A stretch of DNA of 64,000 bases from Nocardia carnea NBRC 14403 (GTDB lineage Bacteria; Actinomycetota; Actinomycetes; Mycobacteriales; Mycobacteriaceae): contig NZ_BAFV01000013.1 of the NCBI RefSeq assembly GCF_000308515.1, forward strand, positions 124,001 to 188,000. The letters run 5' to 3'. This document shows positions 44,570 through 54,215 of the stretch, piece by piece; position 1 is the stretch's first letter, and every line of letters starts with the position of its first letter. The notes beneath the pieces were generated by a model. That model worked only from the letters and a program-made list of their open reading frames with translations. It did not search any database and had not been told where the DNA came from. The translations under genes and the position numbers were made by a program.

Positions 44570-45240
44570 CCAGCCTCGAGAAGAAGGCAAACCTGACGCT
44601 GCCGGTCAAGGAACTCGGTGGCAAATCCAACGGTACCGTCGATCTCCCCGCCGAGATCTTCGATGTGACCGCGAATATCGCGCTGATGCACCAGGTGGTC
44701 GTGGCCCAGCAGGCCGCCGCCCGCCAGGGCACGCATTCCACCAAGACCCGCGGCGAGGTCCGCGGCGGTGGTAAGAAGCCGTACCGCCAGAAGGGCACCG
44801 GCCGCGCCCGCCAGGGTTCGACCCGCGCCCCGCAGTTCGCCGGCGGTGGCATCGTGCACGGCCCCAAGCCGCGCGACTACAGCCAGCGCACCCCCAAGAA
44901 GATGATCCAGGCCGCCCTGCGTGGTGCGCTGTCGGATCGGGCGCGCAGCGAGCGGATCCACGTGATCAGCGAGCTCGTCGCAGGCCAGGACCCCTCCACC
45001 AAGACCGCGAAGACCTTCCTGTCCGAGCTTTCGGACCGTAAGAAGTTCCTCCTGGTCGTCGGCCGCGAGGACGTCACCGCCTGGAAGAGTGCCCGCAACC
45101 TGGAATACGTGCACACCATCGCACCGGACCAGCTGAACACCTACGACGTGCTGGACAGCGACGAAGTCGTGTTCTCCGTCGAGGCGCTCAACGCCTTCGT
45201 GCACGGCCCGGCTGAGGCTGCACAGGAGGAGAGCAAGTGA
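44566..45240 (+). CDS. rplD: 50S ribosomal protein L4
   Basis: 224 aa. The extended loop [28 protein letters not shown] (residues ~48-75) is the family hallmark that lines the exit tunnel. 4-bp ATGA overlap with rplC, and GTGA overlap with rplW. In enterobacteria L4 represses its own operon; that mechanism is not shown here. Confidence 0.97.
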   Translation: MTSLEKKANLTLPVKELGGKSNGTVDLPAEIFDVTANIALMHQVVVAQQAAARQGTHSTKTRGEVRGGGKKPYRQKGTGRARQGSTRAPQFAGGGIVHGPKPRDYSQRTPKKMIQAALRGALSDRARSERIHVISELVAGQDPSTKTAKTFLSELSDRKKFLLVVGREDVTAWKSARNLEYVHTIAPDQLNTYDVLDSDEVVFSVEALNAFVHGPAEAAQEESK

Positions 45241-45542
45241 GCACCATCGCCGATCCGCGCGACATCCTGCTGGCGCCGGTCATCTCGGAGAAGTCCTACG
45301 GCCTGATCGAGGAAGGCACCTACACCTTCCTGGTCCACCCGGACTCCAACAAGACCCAGATCAAGATCGCGGTCGAGAAGGTCTTCGGGGTGAAGGTCAC
45401 CAGCGTCAACACCGCCAACCGTCAGGGCAAGCGCAAGCGGACCCGCTTCGGTTACGGCAAGCGCAAAGACACCAAGCGCGCGCTCGTGACCATCTCGGCC
45501 GACAGCAAGCCCATCGAGATCTTCGGAGGCCCGGTCGCGTAA
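45237..45542 (+). CDS. rplW: 50S ribosomal protein L23
   Basis: 101 aa with [21 protein letters not shown] near the N-terminus and the [18 protein letters not shown] loop, typical of L23, which sits at the tunnel exit and binds trigger factor and SRP. GTG start overlapping the rplD stop. Confidence 0.97.
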   Translation: MSTIADPRDILLAPVISEKSYGLIEEGTYTFLVHPDSNKTQIKIAVEKVFGVKVTSVNTANRQGKRKRTRFGYGKRKDTKRALVTISADSKPIEIFGGPVA

Positions 45543-45575
45543 GCGCCTGGGAATCCAGAAAGCAGAGAAGAACTC

Positions 45576-46412
45576 ATGGCAATCCGTAAGTACAAGCCGA
45601 CTACCCCGGGCCGCCGCGGGTCGTCCGTCTCGGACTTCGCCGAGATCACCCGGTCGACTCCCGAGAAGTCGCTGGTTCGCCCGCTGACCAAGAGCGGTGG
45701 CCGTAACGGCCACGGCCGGATCACCACCCGTCATCGCGGTGGCGGTCATAAGCGCGCGTACCGGCTGATCGACTTCCGCCGGCACGACAAGGACGGTGTA
45801 CCGGCCAAGGTCGCTCATATCGAGTACGACCCCAACCGCACCGCCAATATCGCGCTGCTGCACTACCTCGACGGCGAGAAGCGCTACATCATCGCCCCCC
45901 GGGGCGTGGTGCAGGGCACCAAGATCGAGTCCGGTCCCACCGCGGATATCAAGCCCGGCAACAACCTGCCGCTGCGCAATATCCCCACCGGTACCACCAT
46001 CCACGCGGTGGAGCTGCGTCCCGGCGGCGGTGCCAAGATGGCCCGCTCCGCCGGTGCCAGCATCCAGCTGCTGGGTAAGGAAGGCCCCTACGCCACGCTG
46101 CGTATGCCCTCCGGTGAAATCCGCCGCGTCGACGTGCGCTGCCGCGCCACCGTCGGTGAGGTCGGCAATGCCGAACAGTCGAATATCAACTGGGGCAAGG
46201 CCGGCCGTATGCGCTGGAAGGGACGCCGTCCCACGGTCCGTGGTGTCGTCATGAACCCGGTCGACCACCCGCACGGCGGTGGTGAAGGCAAGACCTCCGG
46301 TGGTCGCCACCCGGTCTCGCCGTGGGGTCAGCCGGAAGGCCGCACCCGTAAGCCGAACCGTCCGAGCGACAAGCTCATCGTCCGTCGCCGTCGCACCGGC
46401 AAGAAGCGCTAA
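45576..46412 (+). CDS. rplB: 50S ribosomal protein L2
   Basis: 278 aa of normal length. Hallmarks are [13 protein letters not shown] at the start, [19 protein letters not shown] near residue 47, and [23 protein letters not shown] near residue 228, the region needed for peptidyl transfer. A 33-bp gap with AGAGAAG precedes the ATG. Confidence 0.98.
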   Translation: MAIRKYKPTTPGRRGSSVSDFAEITRSTPEKSLVRPLTKSGGRNGHGRITTRHRGGGHKRAYRLIDFRRHDKDGVPAKVAHIEYDPNRTANIALLHYLDGEKRYIIAPRGVVQGTKIESGPTADIKPGNNLPLRNIPTGTTIHAVELRPGGGAKMARSAGASIQLLGKEGPYATLRMPSGEIRRVDVRCRATVGEVGNAEQSNINWGKAGRMRWKGRRPTVRGVVMNPVDHPHGGGEGKTSGGRHPVSPWGQPEGRTRKPNRPSDKLIVRRRRTGKKR

Positions 46413-46426
46413 GGAGGAGGTAAGAA

Positions 46427-46708
46427 ATGCCACGCAGCCTCAAGAAGGGCCCGTTCGTCGACGACCACCTCCAGGCGAAGGTGGACGTGCAGAACGACAA
46501 GGGCACCAAACAGGTCATCAAGACCTGGTCGCGTCGTTCGACCATCACCCCCGATTTCATCGGCCACACCTTCGCCGTCCACGACGGCCGCAAGCACGTG
46601 CCGGTGTTCGTCTCGGAGAACATGGTCGGGCACAAGCTCGGTGAGTTCGCGCCGACGAGGACGTTCCGTAGCCACGTGAAAGAAGATCGGAAGAGCAAGC
46701 GGCGATGA
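46427..46708 (+). CDS. rpsS: 30S ribosomal protein S19
   Basis: 93 aa; [14 protein letters not shown] at the N-terminus and [17 protein letters not shown] in the middle identify S19, which contacts S13 and the A-site side of the 30S head. Strong AAGGAGG before the ATG. The stop overlaps rplV. Confidence 0.98.
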   Translation: MPRSLKKGPFVDDHLQAKVDVQNDKGTKQVIKTWSRRSTITPDFIGHTFAVHDGRKHVPVFVSENMVGHKLGEFAPTRTFRSHVKEDRKSKRR

Positions 46709-47103
46709 GCACAGAAACGCAGAATCCGACTGCGCGCGCGACCGCCAAGCACGTGCGCGTGACCCCGATGAAGGCTCGCCGGGTCGTGGACCTGGTCCGC
46801 GGCAAGCGCGTCTCCGATGCGCTCGACCTGCTCCGGTTCGCCCCGCAGGCCGCCAGCACCCCGGTCGCCAAGGTCGTGGCCAGCGCCGCGGCGAACGCCG
46901 AGAACAACCTCGGCCTCAACCCGGACACCCTGGTCATCTCGACGGCGTACGTCGACGAGGGCGCGACCATGAAGCGGTTCCAGCCGCGCGCCCAGGGCCG
47001 GGCCTTCCGGATCCGCAAGCGCACCAGCCACATCACCATCGAGGTCGAGAGCGTCCCCACCGCCGGTGGCACTCGTGGCCGCCGGAAGGGAGGGGCAAAG
47101 TAA
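46705..47103 (+). CDS. rplV: 50S ribosomal protein L22
   Basis: 132 aa; [20 protein letters not shown] near the N-terminus and the beta-hairpin region [25 protein letters not shown] that reaches into the exit tunnel (macrolide site). ATGA overlap with rpsS; the stop abuts the rpsC ATG with no spacer. Confidence 0.98.
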   Translation: MSTETQNPTARATAKHVRVTPMKARRVVDLVRGKRVSDALDLLRFAPQAASTPVAKVVASAAANAENNLGLNPDTLVISTAYVDEGATMKRFQPRAQGRAFRIRKRTSHITIEVESVPTAGGTRGRRKGGAK

Positions 47104-47901
<798 letters not shown>

Positions 47902-47904
47902 CCC

Positions 47905-48321
47905 ATGCTGATGCCCCGCAAGGTCAAGTTCCGTAAGCAGCATCACCCGAGCCGCAGCGGTCTCTCGAAGGGCGGCACCTCGGTGGCGTTCGGCGATTTC
48001 GGCATCCAGGCTCTGGAACCGGCGTACGTGACCAACCGGCAGATCGAGTCGGCACGTATCGCGATGACCCGCCACATCAAGCGTGGTGGCAAGATCTGGA
48101 TCAACATCTACCCGGATCGCCCGCTCACCAAGAAGCCGGCCGAAACCCGTATGGGTTCCGGTAAGGGTTCGCCGGAGTGGTGGGTCGCGAACGTCAAGCC
48201 CGGTCGCGTGATGTTCGAGATGAGTTACCCCAACGAGGAGATCGCTCGTGAGGCCCTGCGCCGCGCGATGCACAAGCTCCCCATGAAGTGCAGGATCGTG
48301 ACGAGGGAGGAGCAGTTCTGA
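47905..48321 (+). CDS. rplP: 50S ribosomal protein L16
   Basis: 138 aa; [14 protein letters not shown] at the start and KGGKIWI-like segment ([19 protein letters not shown]) followed by [18 protein letters not shown] identify L16, which helps position tRNA at the A site. The last base of its TGA is the first base of the rpmC ATG. Confidence 0.98.
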   Translation: MLMPRKVKFRKQHHPSRSGLSKGGTSVAFGDFGIQALEPAYVTNRQIESARIAMTRHIKRGGKIWINIYPDRPLTKKPAETRMGSGKGSPEWWVANVKPGRVMFEMSYPNEEIAREALRRAMHKLPMKCRIVTREEQF

Positions 48322-48560
48322 TGGCTACCGGTACTCCGGCCGCAGAGCTCCGCGAGCTGACCGAGGACGAGCTCGTTCAGCGCCTGCGTGACTCGAAGGA
48401 AGAGCTGTTCAACCTGCGCTTCCAGATGGCGACGGGTCAGTTGACCAACAATCGTCGGCTGCGTGTGGTGCGTCACGAGATCGCGCGTATCTACACGGTC
48501 ATGCGTGAGCGCGAGCTCGGTTTGGCCACCGGACCCGCTGACAAGGGAGATGCGGCATGA
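48321..48560 (+). CDS. rpmC: 50S ribosomal protein L29
   Basis: 79 aa helical protein: [37 protein letters not shown] is classic L29, near the tunnel exit beside L23. ATG 48321 is chosen over upstream in-frame starts because it overlaps the rplP stop by one base and has GGAGGAG upstream. Confidence 0.97.
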   Translation: MATGTPAAELRELTEDELVQRLRDSKEELFNLRFQMATGQLTNNRRLRVVRHEIARIYTVMRERELGLATGPADKGDAA

Positions 48561-48826
48561 GCGAGAAAGAGCAGGAGCGCGGCCGCCGCAAGGTTCGGGT
48601 CGGTTACGTTGTCTCCGACAAGATGAACAAGACGATCGTCGTGGAGCTGGAAGACCGTCACCGGCATGCTCTCTACGGCAAGATCATTCGCACCACCTCC
48701 AAGGTGAAGGCGCACGACGAGAACGAGGCCGCCGGTGTCGGTGACCGCGTGCAGCTGATGGAGACCCGGCCCACGTCGGCCACCAAGCGGTGGCGGCTGG
48801 TCGAGGTCCTGGAGAAGGCCAAGTAA
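48557..48826 (+). CDS. rpsQ: 30S ribosomal protein S17
   Basis: 89 aa; [28 protein letters not shown] and [28 protein letters not shown] are typical of S17, an early assembly protein of the 30S body. ATGA overlap with rpmC. Last gene of the operon, followed by a terminator. Confidence 0.98.
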   Translation: MSEKEQERGRRKVRVGYVVSDKMNKTIVVELEDRHRHALYGKIIRTTSKVKAHDENEAAGVGDRVQLMETRPTSATKRWRLVEVLEKAK

Positions 48827-48859
48827 GGTCGCTCCTCGGCTTGTCGAGTCGATAAACGT

Positions 48860-48891
48860 AAGGCCCGCTTCCCTTCCGGGAGGCGGGCCTT
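48860..48891 (+). terminator. Intrinsic-type terminator after the ribosomal operon
   Basis: AAGGCCCGC ... GCGGGCCTT, a 9-bp perfect stem (with CTTCCCTTCCGGGAG-type interior), 33 bp after the rpsQ stop. It is followed by mixed sequence with few T residues. Confidence 0.75.
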
Positions 48892-48948
48892 CGTCGTCGG
48901 TAGCCGTGACATACCGAATCAGAGCGGCTGGTGGTTTACGCTCGGGAT

Positions 48949-50325
48949 ATGCCGACAGCCCACCGTGGTTCGCAGCTCGGAGAAGTGATCAAGGCGTATA
49001 TGAAGACCCGCGGTCTCACGACGCATGATGCGATGGCTCGGGTTCTCGGTGTCGAGCGGAGTCTTGTAACGAAGTACGTGCAGGGGTCGAGGACCTGCCG
49101 TGATGTCGAACAGCTTCTGCGCTTCGCCGAAGCCATGGAAATCGCTCCAGAGGTCTTCGGTTTGTCCGGTAATGCGCACAGTCCGCACTGGAGTGCCGAT
49201 ATCGCCGAGTGGAAGGTGATCCGGCAGACGCTGAACCGGAACCGTCACGCGTTGACCTCAGTCGCTGCGCACATGTATTGGGATCCGGTTCGAATAGAAG
49301 GTACGCGTTGTCTGTCTCGTCCGGGCTGGCTGGCAGCCGAACCTCTGGATCTCGATGCTGTCCAGCTCGACCTGGCCCCCGACGTGGACGAACCACTGAT
49401 GAACGGCGGCGAAGTCGAAAGCGAGACGGTGCGACCCGTTCGTGTCGATGGGCCGCGATACGAGCGTTATAGCCAGGCAGTTCGGGCGATTGCCCAACCC
49501 GCACTGTTCGAAAATCGCACGTCGTACAGATTGCTCGATGCTGAATTCGACCAGCGCGGCGGCCGGATGCGTTTCGGTCTGACAACCTATTTCGACATGC
49601 TCGATGTCTGCGAGGCGCTGGCGCACGAGACCGCTGCGGCATGGGTCGCGTCGGGTAGTCCTGATCGTCTCGACCTTGGGGAACTACCGTTCCGGCAGCG
49701 AATCGGTGATTTGTTCGATACAGGTCGCCGGGCGCTGCTGCCCAGTATCAATACCTTGACGATCCGCAGGGGAAACGATGGCGACACCTTCTTCCTCCAC
49801 CGCAGAGGACAGGGATCGGTGACCCTCGCAGCGGGTTTGAGTCACATCATTCCCGCAGGGGTGTTTCAGCCGGCGGCCGTCGGCCCTTGGAATGTCGCAC
49901 GAGATTTCGATCTCTGGCGAAATATGCTCCGAGAATTCTTCGAAGAGTTCCTGGATGCGCCGGAGCATGACGGCAGTCGCGGTACATCAGTGGATTATGC
50001 GGAGGAGCCTTACGCTCTATTGTCTCGAGCTCGCCGAGATGGAGGAATCCGAGTGTGGTGCTTCGGGGTGGGTTTGGATCCGCTGGCCCCGGCCGGTGAA
50101 ATTCTGACAACCGCGGTATTCGACGCGGAGACATTCGATCGAGCATTCTCGGGGATTGTATCCCAGAACGCCGAAGGTGAGATCGAAACAATCGGGGACG
50201 GTACGCTCGGAACGCCATGGACAGCGGACAATGTGCGGCGTGTGCTGAACCACGAGCCACTGGCCCCCGCTGCTGCCGCCTGTATCGCGCTCACCTGGCG
50301 GCATCGGGCAATGCTGCTTCCATAG
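48949..50325 (+). CDS. XRE-type HTH regulator with large C-terminal domain of unknown function
   Basis: 458 aa. The N-terminal ~70 residues are a Cro/CI-type HTH: LGEVIKAYMKTRGLTTHDAMARVLGVERSLVTKYVQGSRTC. The remaining ~380 residues are not recognised; the region has no membrane segment, and features such as FFLHRRGQGSVTLAAGLSHIIPAGVFQP look like a compact alpha/beta fold, faintly Nudix-like, without a Nudix box. ATG 48949 is used; a GTG six codons upstream is an alternative. It is 15 bp from the epimerase gene, so the two are likely co-transcribed. Confidence 0.7.
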   Translation: MPTAHRGSQLGEVIKAYMKTRGLTTHDAMARVLGVERSLVTKYVQGSRTCRDVEQLLRFAEAMEIAPEVFGLSGNAHSPHWSADIAEWKVIRQTLNRNRHALTSVAAHMYWDPVRIEGTRCLSRPGWLAAEPLDLDAVQLDLAPDVDEPLMNGGEVESETVRPVRVDGPRYERYSQAVRAIAQPALFENRTSYRLLDAEFDQRGGRMRFGLTTYFDMLDVCEALAHETAAAWVASGSPDRLDLGELPFRQRIGDLFDTGRRALLPSINTLTIRRGNDGDTFFLHRRGQGSVTLAAGLSHIIPAGVFQPAAVGPWNVARDFDLWRNMLREFFEEFLDAPEHDGSRGTSVDYAEEPYALLSRARRDGGIRVWCFGVGLDPLAPAGEILTTAVFDAETFDRAFSGIVSQNAEGEIETIGDGTLGTPWTADNVRRVLNHEPLAPAAAACIALTWRHRAMLLP

Positions 50326-50340
50326 TGCGAGTATGGGCAC

Positions 50341-51273
50341 GTGCGTATTCTCGTTACCGGAGCAAACGGCTACCTGGGTCGTGCGGTCGTCGACCGGCTT
50401 ATATCGGCTGGGCATGAGCCGGTGGCAATGGTACGAACAGAACGGACGTTATTACCTGTCGAGGTCCGGATATCAGATCTGCTCGACGAGAACAGTCTTC
50501 GGAGAGCCCTCCATGAAATAGATGCGGTGGTACACCTCGCCGGTCTTACCCGGGCACGGGAATCGACAGTAGACCCGCTCTCGTACTTTCGTGTCAACAC
50601 CGGCGGAACGGTCGCTCTCCTGGACGCCATGGAGGATGCCGGAGTCGCCCGTCTGGTCTTCGCGTCCACCGGCGCGGTATATGGAACCCCGGATCATCAG
50701 CCGATGACCGAGGAGTTGCCCGATGCGCCGCCACACCCATACGCCGCCAGCAAACTTGCGGCCGAGCTGGCAATCGAAGCTCAAGTACGTACGGGCCGTT
50801 TGTCTGCGACCATCTTGCGGTTGATGAATGTGGCCGGCGGGTTCGACTCCGACCCGACCCGTCTCGTCCCTCGAGCTCTGGCGGCCGCAGCCGAATATTC
50901 GAAACTGGAGGTAAACGGCGACGGTAAAGCGGTTCGAGACTATCTGCATCTACAGGACGCGGCTGCTGCTTTCGGTGCGTGCCTCGAAAAGCCTCCGCCA
51001 CTGGGCGAAACCGAGCGGTACATCATCGGCAGCGGACACGGGACCAGCGTTCTCGATGTTGTCTCCGCAGTTGAGAACTGCGTCGGCCGTCGAGTTGAAC
51101 TTGTGCATCGGCCACCAGCGCCCGAGCCTGCAGTGCTCATCGGGGACCCGTCCAGAGCTATGTCCGCACTGTCGTGGAGCCCCCACCGTTCCGACATCCA
51201 TACCATTGTTCAAGACGCAGCCAGGCACCGAGATGCGGCCACTGGCGTGACCGAAGGAAGCAGTGGACCGTAG
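50341..51273 (+). CDS. NAD-dependent epimerase/dehydratase (extended SDR)
   Basis: A 310-aa extended short-chain dehydrogenase. NAD-binding GANGYLG near residue 8, AGLTRAR after the second Rossmann strand, the S-Y-K set FASTGAVYG...PYAASKLAAE (Tyr and Lys near 133-137). Closest by eye to UDP-glucose 4-epimerase-like proteins, so a nucleotide-sugar epimerization is plausible but unproven. GTG start at 50341, 15 bp after the HTH gene stop. The pairing with an XRE regulator suggests a small dedicated module. Confidence 0.82.
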   Translation: MRILVTGANGYLGRAVVDRLISAGHEPVAMVRTERTLLPVEVRISDLLDENSLRRALHEIDAVVHLAGLTRARESTVDPLSYFRVNTGGTVALLDAMEDAGVARLVFASTGAVYGTPDHQPMTEELPDAPPHPYAASKLAAELAIEAQVRTGRLSATILRLMNVAGGFDSDPTRLVPRALAAAAEYSKLEVNGDGKAVRDYLHLQDAAAAFGACLEKPPPLGETERYIIGSGHGTSVLDVVSAVENCVGRRVELVHRPPAPEPAVLIGDPSRAMSALSWSPHRSDIHTIVQDAARHRDAATGVTEGSSGP

Positions 51274-51328
51274 ACCGCGTGACAAATTGTCACAGCCAGG
51301 AAGCTGAATGCGTTGCGACTCTTGATCC

Positions 51329-51559
51329 ATGAACGATGTGCCGGAACGGCTGCAGCTTTCAGAGGTCCATTCGATCCTGCGTGAAGTCGGATCGGCCGAC
51401 GCAGTAACGATGTCGCGGATTGCCTCGGGACTGCGGGATCAAATTGCCCGCGCGCCGAGGTTACAGGATGAAATCGATGGTGTGGTTGCCCGCTACCGTG
51501 CGGCGCAAACCGATGCGCGGCCACGGTGTTATGGCCCGACTGAATCGACTGGGACGTAG
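51329..51559 (+). CDS. Small hypothetical protein of the epimerase module
   Basis: 76 aa, mostly helical, acidic then basic; no recognised domain. It sits 55 bp after the epimerase and 2 bp before the next gene, which supports it as part of the same unit. No clear ribosome site. Codon use is lower in GC than in the flanking operons. Confidence 0.5.
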   Translation: MNDVPERLQLSEVHSILREVGSADAVTMSRIASGLRDQIARAPRLQDEIDGVVARYRAAQTDARPRCYGPTESTGT

Positions 51560-51561
51560 CG

Positions 51562-51990
51562 ATGACGCCGGGCGAGAGCGTACCTGCTGTGTCGTATTTG
51601 CGTGTCGACCTCAGCGGCGAAGGCCTGGAACTGGATGAGCACCGGATGAGGCGCCTGTCCATTCGTTTCGGCTACCATCTGCGGGAATTGATACGCACCG
51701 ATGCTTCCCACTCTCACCGTTTGGTGACGCTGGAAGACCGAATCAGATTGCACCGGGCCGAAGCGGTTTTCATCCCGTCCGTCAACCATCTCGACGGTCA
51801 GTTATCGCGAATCGTTGCGCAGGCGGACGTAATAGAACAGAACGGCGAGACCTACGCCAGGTGGTTGCCGATTATGGACATGCTGGGCGATCTGCTCTTC
51901 GGCCGCCTGGCGTCACAGCGGTGCGAGACCGGACGGAACCCCCATGGACTGGAGGTCGGCTCGACGCAGAAGCTGTGGCCACCGGAGTGA
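51562..51990 (+). CDS. Serine-recombinase-like N-terminal fold without catalytic serine
   Basis: 142 aa. The pattern VSYLRVDLSG...DEHRMRRLSIRFGYHLRELIRT...AEAVFIPSVNHLDG resembles the N-terminal resolvase/invertase fold found in short actinobacterial proteins. The active serine recombinase motif YxRVST reads YLRVDL here, so the nucleophile is Asp, and no C-terminal DNA-binding domain follows. It is likely not a recombinase and may be a regulator or nucleotide-binding protein. Similarity is by eye. The start follows the previous gene by 2 bp; the stop overlaps the next GTG. Confidence 0.5.
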   Translation: MTPGESVPAVSYLRVDLSGEGLELDEHRMRRLSIRFGYHLRELIRTDASHSHRLVTLEDRIRLHRAEAVFIPSVNHLDGQLSRIVAQADVIEQNGETYARWLPIMDMLGDLLFGRLASQRCETGRNPHGLEVGSTQKLWPPE

Positions 51991-52157
51991 ACAAAGCCGA
52001 ACCCCTACGCCGCCGTATCGCGACACTGCCGAGCGCCTCCGACCGCCCACGGGACAGTGCCGCACTGCCAGTCTTCCACAGTCGGCGCTCATGCAAAGTC
52101 GACGAGATGCGCGCCGATATCTACCGGCAGATCAAGCATAGGTCGGCTCGCCGGTGA
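51987..52157 (+). CDS. Small basic ORF, possible antitoxin remnant
   Basis: 56 codons from a GTG overlapping the previous stop (GTGA) to a stop that overlaps another GTG. The peptide is Arg-rich with C-terminal DEMRADIYRQIKHR. The overlap pattern and the PIN-like frame directly downstream suggest a former VapBC-type antitoxin, but the sequence is not diagnostic. Confidence 0.35.
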   Translation: MNKAEPLRRRIATLPSASDRPRDSAALPVFHSRRSCKVDEMRADIYRQIKHRSARR

Positions 52158-52317
52158 TCGTCGTCGTCGATATCTCTGCGCTGTCCGCCGTCCTTCGTCG
52201 TCGGGTGCCCGGATGGTCTGAAGCGGAGCGGTGTGTGGGTACTGAACCGGAGGTGGTAGGTCCGTCCAGTTGGCTCGGTAGGAGGGCGCGGGTTCGAGGC
52301 TTCGGCATGATGACCCT
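52154..52317 (+). pseudogene. PIN-domain toxin remnant
   Basis: From the GTG at 52154 the frame reads IVVVDISALSAVL, close to the MIVVVDTSAL start of PIN ribonucleases, and continues with EPEVVGPSSWLGRR, similar to the second conserved stretch of that family. After ~45 codons the similarity ends and the frame runs into the start region of the kinase gene. The rest of the PIN domain with its acidic residues is missing, so this is a truncated toxin gene. Confidence 0.4.
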
Positions 52318-52959
52318 GTGGACGAACTCCTGGTATTGGTCAACGGGTTGCCGGGTGCTGGAAAATCGACGCTCGGCCGGTCCTTGGCGACGACGTTGGA
52401 TGCCCAGTTCTTGTCGAAGGACGCGGTGAAGGAAGCGCTGGCGGCATGCGTCGATGACGCGGAGGCGGTTCCGGAGTTGGGCGGTGTCGCAATGGATGCT
52501 GTGTGGGCATTGGCGTCAGCGGTCCGACGGTCCGTCGTGATCGACTCGTGGTGGTTCAAACCCCGTGATCTGCGATTCGTCGTGGCCGGCATTGAACGGG
52601 CTCGGGTCGACCGTGTGGTCGAGGTGTGGTGTCGCGTACCGGCCGAGATTGCACGGGCACGGTATGAGGCGCGTTGCAGGCCGGCTTTCTTTCAGGACAG
52701 TCAGCGTCTTCGCAACCACTGGGAGACGTGGGTTGAGCATGCTGAACCACTCGGGATCGTGCCTACCGTGTGCGTCGACACCACCGGGCCGGTCGACTGC
52801 ACCGACCTCGCGGCGCGAATAGAACGGGCGGCCCGAGTGTGGCGATCGACCGACCTCAGGGCTTCTGGACCGAATGCCGATAGCCCGCCGGGGCTACGTG
52901 GCACCGACGCAAGGCCCTCGCTCAGGCTTCGTCGGGGTGAGTCACCGGAACCACTGTGA
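52318..52959 (+). CDS. P-loop kinase, AAA/zeta-toxin-like
   Basis: A 213-aa P-loop NTPase with Walker A NGLPGAGKST near residues 9-18, SKDAVKEAL after the second strand, and VIDSWWFKP as a Walker B-like strand. Such small kinases phosphorylate nucleosides, sugars or antibiotics, or act as zeta-type toxins; the substrate is unknown. GTG start at 52318. The last 38 bp overlap the 3' end of the opposing PIN toxin gene, an unusual convergent overlap. The C-terminal ~35 residues are basic, low complexity and may result from read-on into neighbouring DNA. Confidence 0.7.
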   Translation: MDELLVLVNGLPGAGKSTLGRSLATTLDAQFLSKDAVKEALAACVDDAEAVPELGGVAMDAVWALASAVRRSVVIDSWWFKPRDLRFVVAGIERARVDRVVEVWCRVPAEIARARYEARCRPAFFQDSQRLRNHWETWVEHAEPLGIVPTVCVDTTGPVDCTDLAARIERAARVWRSTDLRASGPNADSPPGLRGTDARPSLRLRRGESPEPL

Positions 52960-53341
52960 CGAGGCCGTCCAGCGCGCTGAAATCTTTCGGGTTCACCGTG
53001 TAGAGCGGAATACGGTGGGCCGAGGCGATCGCGGCGATCATCAGGTCGATTCGGCGCGGCCTAGGATTGCGCCCTGCTTGTAGGACGGCAGCCACCAGGT
53101 GGCCGTAGCGGCGGCCGGCCGCCGTATCGAACGGGAGCGGATCGAACTGCGCTTCGGCATTCTGGAGTCTTTCGATGCGTTCGGCGCGTTCGATCGGGTC
53201 GTCGGTGTAGTGCGGTCCCGCCGCGAGTTCGGCCATGGTGATCGTGCTGACCGAAATCTCGTCGGGAAGTTCTTCGGGGATCAAGCGACTGATCAGAATC
53301 AGGACATTCGTATCGACGAGACCCCGGCCCGGCGTCGTCAT
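52922..53341 (-). CDS. PIN-domain ribonuclease toxin (VapC family)
   Basis: A 139-aa VapC-type toxin. Acidic PIN residues are visible: LVDTNVLI near residue 8, TMAELAAG near 36, RIDLMIAAIASAH near 100 and the late VNPKDF. PIN toxins cleave RNA with Mg2+. It is co-transcribed with the antitoxin gene: its ATG overlaps the antitoxin stop by 4 bp. The 3' end overlaps the opposing kinase gene by 38 bp. Confidence 0.9.
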   Translation of the reverse strand: MTTPGRGLVDTNVLILISRLIPEELPDEISVSTITMAELAAGPHYTDDPIERAERIERLQNAEAQFDPLPFDTAAGRRYGHLVAAVLQAGRNPRPRRIDLMIAAIASAHRIPLYTVNPKDFSALDGLVTVVPVTHPDEA

Positions 53342-53655
53342 GCGCCTGATTCCGCACCGAACTCACCACGTCGATAGGCGCGGTCGTACGGGTCGTAGAG
53401 CGAATCGTCGATGTGCCGATCCAGATCCGCGGGATAGTTCTGCGACGACGACAGATCGCCGAAGGTGGACAGGGCCTCTGCCCTGGGCACCGACACCCGG
53501 CGCTTGGCGTGACGGTGGGGCACCAGGTCGGCGACCGGCGAACCGTCGACTGTGACCGTGTAGGACCGGCCGGCCTTGACCTCCCGGAGAACGCGGCTGA
53601 CCTCATTGCGTAGTTCGCGCTGTGGAATCTCGGAGAACTCGGCTGCCGATGTCAT
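53338..53655 (-). CDS. Phd/YefM-type antitoxin
   Basis: A 105-aa antitoxin. The N-terminal part (SAAEFSEIPQRELRNEVSRVLREVKAGRSYTVTVDGSPVADLVP) is the Phd/YefM DNA-binding fold; the C-terminal acidic tail (DPYDRAYRRGEFGAE) would wrap the toxin. These pairs repress their own promoter. Upstream of the toxin by 4-bp overlap. Confidence 0.9.
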   Translation of the reverse strand: MTSAAEFSEIPQRELRNEVSRVLREVKAGRSYTVTVDGSPVADLVPHRHAKRRVSVPRAEALSTFGDLSSSQNYPADLDRHIDDSLYDPYDRAYRRGEFGAESGA

Positions 53656-53699
53656 ACATCTGATACTAGCCCAACTGCTACGGGCTTGCTACGCAAAAG

Positions 53700-54095
53700 C
53701 TACAGGTGCCTTAGGGTGGTATGCCGCGACCTCATCGTTGCTATCGGGCGGTTGGAGCGGTGCTTCCGATACTGCTCGCCCCAGGATTCGAGTAGTCCGG
53801 CCACCGGTCGCAGGTGCCTGCCGATCTCGGTGAGGTCGTATTCCACCTTCGGCGGCACCTCGGCGTAGACGGTGCGGCGGATCACCCCGTCGGCTTCGAG
53901 TTCGCGGAGTTGGCGGGTGAGCATGCGCTGGGTGATGGTGGGCATGGCGCGGCGTAGTTCGCCGAAGCGCATGGTGCCGTCGAAGAGGTGGTTGACGATG
54001 GCCATCTTCCATTTGCCGCCGACCACTTCCATCGCGGCTTCGATGGTGCAGTAATCCGGTGTGTTCTCGATCATGTGAGTCCGCTCGGCATGCAT
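53700..54095 (-). CDS. HxlR-family transcriptional regulator
   Basis: 131 aa with the HxlR/MarR-like winged helix: VVGGKWKMAIVNHLFDGTMRFGELRRAMPTITQRMLTRQLRELEADGVIRR. HxlR proteins often respond to quinones or electrophiles and control a neighbouring oxidoreductase. ATG 54095 has GGAGG just 4 bp upstream; a second in-frame ATG is at 54074. It faces the broken old-yellow-enzyme gene across 120 bp, the classical pairing for this family. The C-terminus is basic. Confidence 0.9.
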   Translation of the reverse strand: MHAERTHMIENTPDYCTIEAAMEVVGGKWKMAIVNHLFDGTMRFGELRRAMPTITQRMLTRQLRELEADGVIRRTVYAEVPPKVEYDLTEIGRHLRPVAGLLESWGEQYRKHRSNRPIATMRSRHTTLRHL

Positions 54096-54103
54096 TAGAC
54101 CTC

Positions 54104-54120
54104 CATCCGTATACCGGATG
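54104..54120. promoter_or_regulatory. Candidate HxlR operator
   Basis: CATCCG-TATAC-CGGATG, a perfect 6-bp inverted repeat in the divergent promoter region, 8 bp upstream of the HxlR start. It overlaps the likely promoters of both genes. Confidence 0.5.
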
Positions 54121-54215
54121 TGCCTACGACACATAAAAGACCGTACTCGTCGGGATTGCCGGTAGCGCGGAATCCGTTCCCGAACCAGTTGTCCAGTGTG
54201 TACGAGGAGATTCCC

